A stretch of DNA of 9,688 nucleotides from assembly GCA_020441225.1 (NCBI GenBank), contig JAGRMP010000280.1:5411-15098 (forward strand), in the 5' to 3' direction. This stretch comes from Maritimibacter sp. GTDB taxonomy: Bacteria; Pseudomonadota; Alphaproteobacteria; Rhodobacterales; Rhodobacteraceae. The notes below the pieces were generated by a model. That model was not told where the DNA came from, made no database searches, and worked only from the letters and a program-made list of their open reading frames with translations. This document shows, in pieces, positions 7,081 through 9,688 of the stretch (within the stretch, counting starts at the first letter, position 1; every line of letters begins with the position of its first letter). Both the position numbers and the translations under genes were made by a program.

Positions 7081-7484
7081 GCGCCGCCCTCCATCTGCGC
7101 CTTGGCGAAGGCAAAGGGCAGAAGCTCCTCGATCTTGAGCGTGAGTGTATCGCCCCTGAGGTTGGCCATGGTCACGTCCACGCCCGGCGGCGCGAATTCG
7201 GCGATCTTCTGGCGGCAGCCGCCGCAGGGGCTGACCGGTTCGGGCCCATCGCCGATCACCGCGACCGCGGCGATCCGGGTCTCGCCCGCCGCCACCATCG
7301 CCGCGATCGCCCCCGCCTCGGCGCAGGTGCCCTCCGGATAGGCGGCGTTCTCGACATTCACCCCGGTGAACACCCGGCCCGACGCGGTGCGGATCGCCGC
7401 GCCGACCTTGAAGCCCGAATAGGGGGCGTGGGCGTTTTCACGCACCGCCCTGGCGTCTTCGATGAGAGAATTGGGCATGGACAT
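7077..7484 (-). CDS. cdd: Cytidine deaminase, homotetrameric type
   Basis: Cdd hydrolyses cytidine and deoxycytidine to uridine and deoxyuridine. The 135-aa product matches the short zinc-cysteine class. The start at 7484 (MSMPNSLIEDAR) is set by GGAGG six bases upstream; a second ATG two codons later is too far from it, and the open frame further upstream (to 7667) is non-conserved. The zinc ligands are C54, C87 and C90 (TCAEAGAI and PCGGCRQ) and the proton shuttle is E56. The substrate segment APYSGFKVGAAI and NVENAAYPEGTCAE are present. The residue after CAE is alanine, where Bacillus-type enzymes have arginine. This is the first gene of the salvage operon, with deoB overlapping its stop by 4 bp. 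Confidence 0.96.
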   Translation of the reverse strand: MSMPNSLIEDARAVRENAHAPYSGFKVGAAIRTASGRVFTGVNVENAAYPEGTCAEAGAIAAMVAAGETRIAAVAVIGDGPEPVSPCGGCRQKIAEFAPPGVDVTMANLRGDTLTLKIEELLPFAFAKAQMEGGA

Positions 7485-7490
7485 CCGCGG

Positions 7491-7495
7491 CCTCC
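7491..7495 (-). promoter_or_regulatory. Shine-Dalgarno deciding the cdd start
   Basis: GGAGG lies six bases from the ATG at 7484 and twelve from the alternative ATG at 7478, favouring MSMPN as the N-terminus. Confidence 0.7.
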
Positions 7496-7506
7496 GTTTT
7501 CCGACC

Positions 7507-7519
7507 GTTTGGTCCAAAC
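7507..7519. promoter_or_regulatory. 13-bp inverted repeat upstream of cdd, candidate operator
   Basis: GTTTGGTCCAAAC is a perfect inverted repeat with 6-bp arms around one central base, 22 bp upstream of the cdd ATG. On the minus strand it overlaps a weak promoter-like pair: TTGCGC at 7538-7543 and TAGTTT at 7516-7521, with 16 bp between. A regulator bound here would block initiation of the salvage operon. The shape and TGGTCCA core recall GntR-family sites, but no regulator gene is in the window and the assignment is inference. Confidence 0.5.
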
Positions 7520-7629
7520 TAATCGCCGTGGACCGGGGCGCAACCGAATTCGCGCGCCGGATGATTTCGGGCGGAGGTCCCCGCCTGTACGAGGTCCGCG
7601 AGAGGCGCTTGCGCGCGATTCCGCGGGGC

Positions 7630-9078
7630 CTATTGAGCAGCGTCCTCGGGCACGAACAGCGTGCCATCGCCGTTGAACGTCACCCCTTCGGGCAAAGCCG
7701 GGGCGGGGCCGGCATCGTGGCGCGAGGTCGGGCCGTCGTCGTCGCCCCAGCCACCGGCCGCCGTCGTGACGGCTGCCGGGTTTGCCGCAGGCGCGGCGGG
7801 CGGCGTGACCTCGGGGCTCGCCGCCGCGACGGTCACCTCGTCGGACTGCGGTGCGGGCCCGGCACCGGCATCGGGGGCAGGCGCCAGGGCGGTTGCCGCA
7901 TCTGTTTCCGGGGCGGGATCGCGAACGACCTCGGCCGCGGCGACCGTCTCTTCAACCGGCGCTGTTGTGGGCGCCTCGGCGACCGCCTGAGCCTCGGGTT
8001 CGGGCGCAGGCCCGGGTTCCACCGGCGCCGCCTCCGCAGTCGCCACCGCGACCGCTTCCGGTTCCACCGTGACCCCCTCGCTCACCGCAACCACCGTCGC
8101 ACCGGTCGCCTCGGCCGCGTCCGCACCCGCCTCGGCCGGCCCCGCGATGGTCACCGTTTCCGCCTCCGGCCCGGCGATTTCCTCGACCAGCACCGGCGCA
8201 TCGCCGGCGATGTCGAAGACCTTGCGGCAGGCCTCGAAGCCGTAGAGCCCGCAGGCCGTGCCGTGCATGTCGAGCGCGAGAAAGCCGCCAGCAAACACCT
8301 CATAGCCGCGGATCACGTCGGAAAACATCCGCACATAGCCTTCGTCGCGCGCGAGGAAAAAGCCCACGGTGCAGCCGCCGGTGCTGCAGTTGAGCGTGGG
8401 CGAGGACGAGCACACGGCGGCGGCGTAATCGATCACCAGATCCTCCCGGCCATCGCCATCGAGATCTTCGCGCCGTTCGAACCCCTGATCCATCGCTACC
8501 GTGCCGTCGAGCGCTTCGCAGGCGGCGACGACTTCGCCGAGCACCAGGCTCGCGGGGTTGTCGACCGGCGGCGACGGCATCGGACAGGCCTGCATCACCG
8601 TATAGAGCGCATCCGAGGACCCGTTGAGGCCGATCTCGACCTCCTGCGCCCCGTCCGGCCAATCGAGCCGGAGCGAGGCGCGCAGCCCGCGCTGCAGGAG
8701 ATCGACCAGCTCCTGGTGAATCCGCGGGTCGAACGCCGCCGTAAGCCTTGTGTGTCCCTGAGCGGCATGCGGGGTGAAATTCATCACCCCGACATCGCCG
8801 CCATCGACGCCGACCGTGACCGGGACAGAGGCCTCGACAGGTCCGCGCCCGGCGATCTCGACCGCGAAATGCAAGGGTTCGAATGCCGCGCATTCCAGCC
8901 GGAAACAGAGGTAGTTCGCCGTGCCCTCTTCGCCTTCGGGGCAGATGAAAGCCGTCGCCCCGCCCTCGGGCTCGTTCACCTGCCAGGCCTGCGCCACCGC
9001 GCCCCCGGCCGTGACAAGCCCTGCCCCGGCGACCACCAAAACGGCAAGGACGAGTTGAAAAGGACGAAAACGGCGCAT
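7630..9078 (-). CDS. Secreted cysteine-rich protein with Ca-loop-like motif and Ala/Pro-rich tail
   Basis: The product is 482 aa, read from the ATG at 9078. That start gives a clear signal peptide (MRRFRPFQLVLAVLVVAGAG.., cleavage near AVAQA-W at 31); the longer frame to 9216 would put about 46 odd residues before it. The folded part spans about 32-300 and has ten cysteines (46, 58, 63, 165, 187, 223, 231, 236, 276, 284), suggesting up to five disulfides in the periplasm or outside the cell. DLDGDGREDL (205-214) matches the DxDGDxxxD calcium loop of FG-GAP/dockerin/EF-hand-like motifs. Residues about 303-445 are low-complexity Ala/Pro/Glu/Val, probably an extended linker. A short ordered tail (GGWGDDDGPTSRHD.. 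to FVPEDAAQ) ends the protein. I do not recognise the family and assign no function. It lies 145 bp upstream of cdd on the same strand and is divergent from prpE. Confidence 0.82.
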   Translation of the reverse strand: MRRFRPFQLVLAVLVVAGAGLVTAGGAVAQAWQVNEPEGGATAFICPEGEEGTANYLCFRLECAAFEPLHFAVEIAGRGPVEASVPVTVGVDGGDVGVMNFTPHAAQGHTRLTAAFDPRIHQELVDLLQRGLRASLRLDWPDGAQEVEIGLNGSSDALYTVMQACPMPSPPVDNPASLVLGEVVAACEALDGTVAMDQGFERREDLDGDGREDLVIDYAAAVCSSSPTLNCSTGGCTVGFFLARDEGYVRMFSDVIRGYEVFAGGFLALDMHGTACGLYGFEACRKVFDIAGDAPVLVEEIAGPEAETVTIAGPAEAGADAAEATGATVVAVSEGVTVEPEAVAVATAEAAPVEPGPAPEPEAQAVAEAPTTAPVEETVAAAEVVRDPAPETDAATALAPAPDAGAGPAPQSDEVTVAAASPEVTPPAAPAANPAAVTTAAGGWGDDDGPTSRHDAGPAPALPEGVTFNGDGTLFVPEDAAQ

Positions 9079-9159
9079 GGTGCCCCCCGGCAAGATCTCA
9101 AGCGCCACGTTGCCCGGGACATGCGATTTGTGCAAGCCCTTGGACCCGATTCCCGATTC

Positions 9160-9269
9160 TTTGCAACCTCGGCCATTGAATTTGCAAAAATATCCGGATT
9201 TCCAGAGAACCTGCATATCTTCCGGGACTTTGCAAAACTTTGCACCCCTCGAAGGCGGTCAGATGCAAA
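9160..9269. promoter_or_regulatory. Cluster of TTTGCAAA motifs, candidate ScfR-family (RamB/PccR/MccR) sites
   Basis: Perfect TTTGCAAA lies at 9181-9188 and 9229-9236. Near matches are TTTGCAAC at 9160-9167, TTTGCACC at 9239-9246 and GATGCAAA at 9262-9269. The segment 9227-9246 is a tandem 10-bp repeat beginning ACTTTGCA twice, one helical turn apart. As I recall the literature, RamB binds an AAAACTTTGCAAA-type sequence and PccR of Rhodobacter sphaeroides binds paired TTTGCAAA. A propionyl-CoA synthetase gene downstream fits that regulon. The regulator's identity is inference. Confidence 0.65.
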
Positions 9270-9307
9270 TGTCGCAGCCGAATTCCGCCCCTGCTGGCGC
9301 AATCATC

Positions 9308-9345
9308 TTGTCCGAAAGCGCGCGGCTCCGTAACAACGTTGCAAA
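9308..9345 (+). promoter_or_regulatory. Candidate prpE promoter with overlapping TTTGCAAA-type site
   Basis: TTGTCC (9308-9313) and TAACAA (9331-9336) are separated by exactly 17 bp. They resemble a sigma-70-type -35 (4 of 6) and a weak -10 (3 of 6). GTTGCAAA (9338-9345, 7 of 8 to TTTGCAAA) follows at once, covering the expected transcription start. Such a position would suit repression. The weak -10 keeps confidence low. Confidence 0.35.
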
Positions 9346-9350
9346 GATCG

Positions 9351-9356
9351 AGGAGG
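9351..9356 (+). promoter_or_regulatory. Strong Shine-Dalgarno for prpE
   Basis: A full AGGAGG lies seven bases before the ATG at 9364. It is the best ribosome-binding site in the window and fixes the prpE start. Confidence 0.85.
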
Positions 9357-9363
9357 AGATCGC

Positions 9364-9688
9364 ATGGGCTACAAAGAGGTGTATGACGGCTGGCAGGCCG
9401 ATCCGGAAGGCTTCTGGATGGAGGTCGCGCAGGCCATCGACTGGGAGACCGCGCCGACAAAGGCGCTGACCGACAGGGGCGAGGGCCTGTACGAGTGGTT
9501 CGCCGATGGCATGGTCAACACCTGCTGGAACGCCGTCGACCGCCATGTCGAGGCCGGCCGTGGCGACCAGGTCGCGATCATCTACGACAGCCCCATCACC
9601 GGGCGACAGGCGAAGATCACCTATGCCGAGCTCAAGGAGCGCGTGGCGCGCTTCGCCGGCGGCCTCGCCGCGCGCGGGATCGAAAAGG
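9364..9688 (+). CDS. prpE: Propionyl-CoA synthetase (3' partial)
   Basis: The first 108 codons are present, and the frame is open to the window end without a stop. The product begins MGYKEVYDGWQADPEGFW and continues through VNTCWNAVDRHVEAGRGDQVAIIYDS and ITYAELKERVARFAGGLAARGIEK. This is the N-terminal domain of acetyl/propionyl-CoA synthetases, which form the acyl-CoA from propionate or acetate, ATP and CoA. The wording is close to roseobacter PrpE sequences as I remember them, which is why I prefer PrpE to Acs, but the catalytic core is outside the window. It is divergent from the secreted-protein gene, and the repeated TTTGCAAA motifs upstream suggest control by short-chain acyl-CoA status. 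Confidence 0.88.
   Translation, partial: MGYKEVYDGWQADPEGFWMEVAQAIDWETAPTKALTDRGEGLYEWFADGMVNTCWNAVDRHVEAGRGDQVAIIYDSPITGRQAKITYAELKERVARFAGGLAARGIEK

Larger units (their letters stand above)
9079..9363. other. Divergent intergenic region with TTTGCAAA motif cluster
   Basis: I see no gene in these 285 bp. The region is visibly more AT-rich than its flanks and carries five to six TTTGCAAA-type motifs between 9160 and 9345, plus a promoter-like pair before prpE. The control elements for both the secreted protein (minus) and prpE (plus) should be here. Confidence 0.7.

Noticed and set aside
4642..7341. Plus-strand open frame of 899 codons opposite the salvage operon
   Set aside because: It lies antisense to four clearly recognisable enzyme genes and the spacer, and its product is arginine/histidine/glycine-rich with no motif. 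Long antisense frames are expected from GC-rich codon use.
9192..9202. ATCCGGATTTC shared with the palindrome at 1498-1508
   Set aside because: An 11-bp match between two places in a window this size is expected by chance, and the flanking palindrome sequence is not shared.
9079..9216. 46-residue extension of the secreted protein
   Set aside because: It would mask a clean signal peptide and is encoded by DNA carrying regulator-like motifs.
7462..9333. Plus-strand open frame of 623 codons opposite the secreted-protein gene
   Set aside because: Its product is Arg/Gly/His-rich and featureless, while the opposite strand has a signal peptide and ordered cysteine pattern. It also crosses the cdd start and the TTTGCAAA region.
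1..9688. tRNA, rRNA, CRISPR array, insertion sequence, phage or defence genes
   Set aside because: I looked for cloverleaf-like sequences, regularly spaced repeats, transposase motifs and nuclease/helicase motifs and saw none. The window is mainly ordinary metabolism and envelope genes.

Overview
The window is high-GC chromosomal DNA with tight overlapping genes. Its protein families point to an alphaproteobacterium of the Rhodobacterales/Roseobacter type. The pointers are a prpE whose N-terminus reads like marine roseobacter propionyl-CoA synthetases, a SPOR-domain protein carrying the GYKPAW..RLNPNRG segment I associate with that group, a compact cdd-deoB-add-upp salvage cluster, and a DmdB-like acyl-CoA synthetase. 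The assignment comes from recognising sequences by eye, not from a search.

Layout. Bases 1-1347 (+) are the C-terminal five-sixths of an AMP-forming acyl-CoA synthetase. A 338-bp gap follows, holding a perfect 30-bp palindrome and a pair of TTCGAAAAAC repeats. Bases 1686-2711 (+) encode a single-pass membrane protein that looks like an M48 peptidase fold with a degraded HExxH site. It converges on a minus-strand gene (2833-3963) for an exported SPOR-domain protein, and GC-rich hairpins lie between the two. The minus-strand run 7484-4083 is a nucleoside/base salvage operon in the order cdd, deoB, add, upp. Two of its junctions overlap, but a 171-bp repeat- and hairpin-rich spacer separates deoB from add. 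A 13-bp inverted repeat lies just upstream of cdd and is a candidate operator. Upstream of it on the same strand (7630-9078) is a secreted, cysteine-rich protein with a calcium-loop-like motif and a long Ala/Pro/Glu/Val tail. Transcribed divergently from it, the start of prpE (9364 to the window end) follows an intergenic region with repeated TTTGCAAA-type motifs.

How the genes work together. The salvage operon deaminates cytidine (Cdd) and adenosine or adenine (Add), moves ribose/deoxyribose phosphates between C1 and C5 (DeoB), and recaptures uracil as UMP (Upp). No nucleoside phosphorylase gene is present in the cluster. The two partial ligases at the window ends both activate carboxylic acids to CoA thioesters, but they are not obviously linked.

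No defence system, phage, CRISPR array, transposase, tRNA or rRNA is visible. Most of the window is ordinary core metabolism. The most informative non-coding signal is the TTTGCAAA cluster in front of prpE, which fits a short-chain fatty acyl-CoA regulator (RamB/PccR/MccR family). The most interesting uncharacterised protein is the apparent M48 pseudopeptidase.
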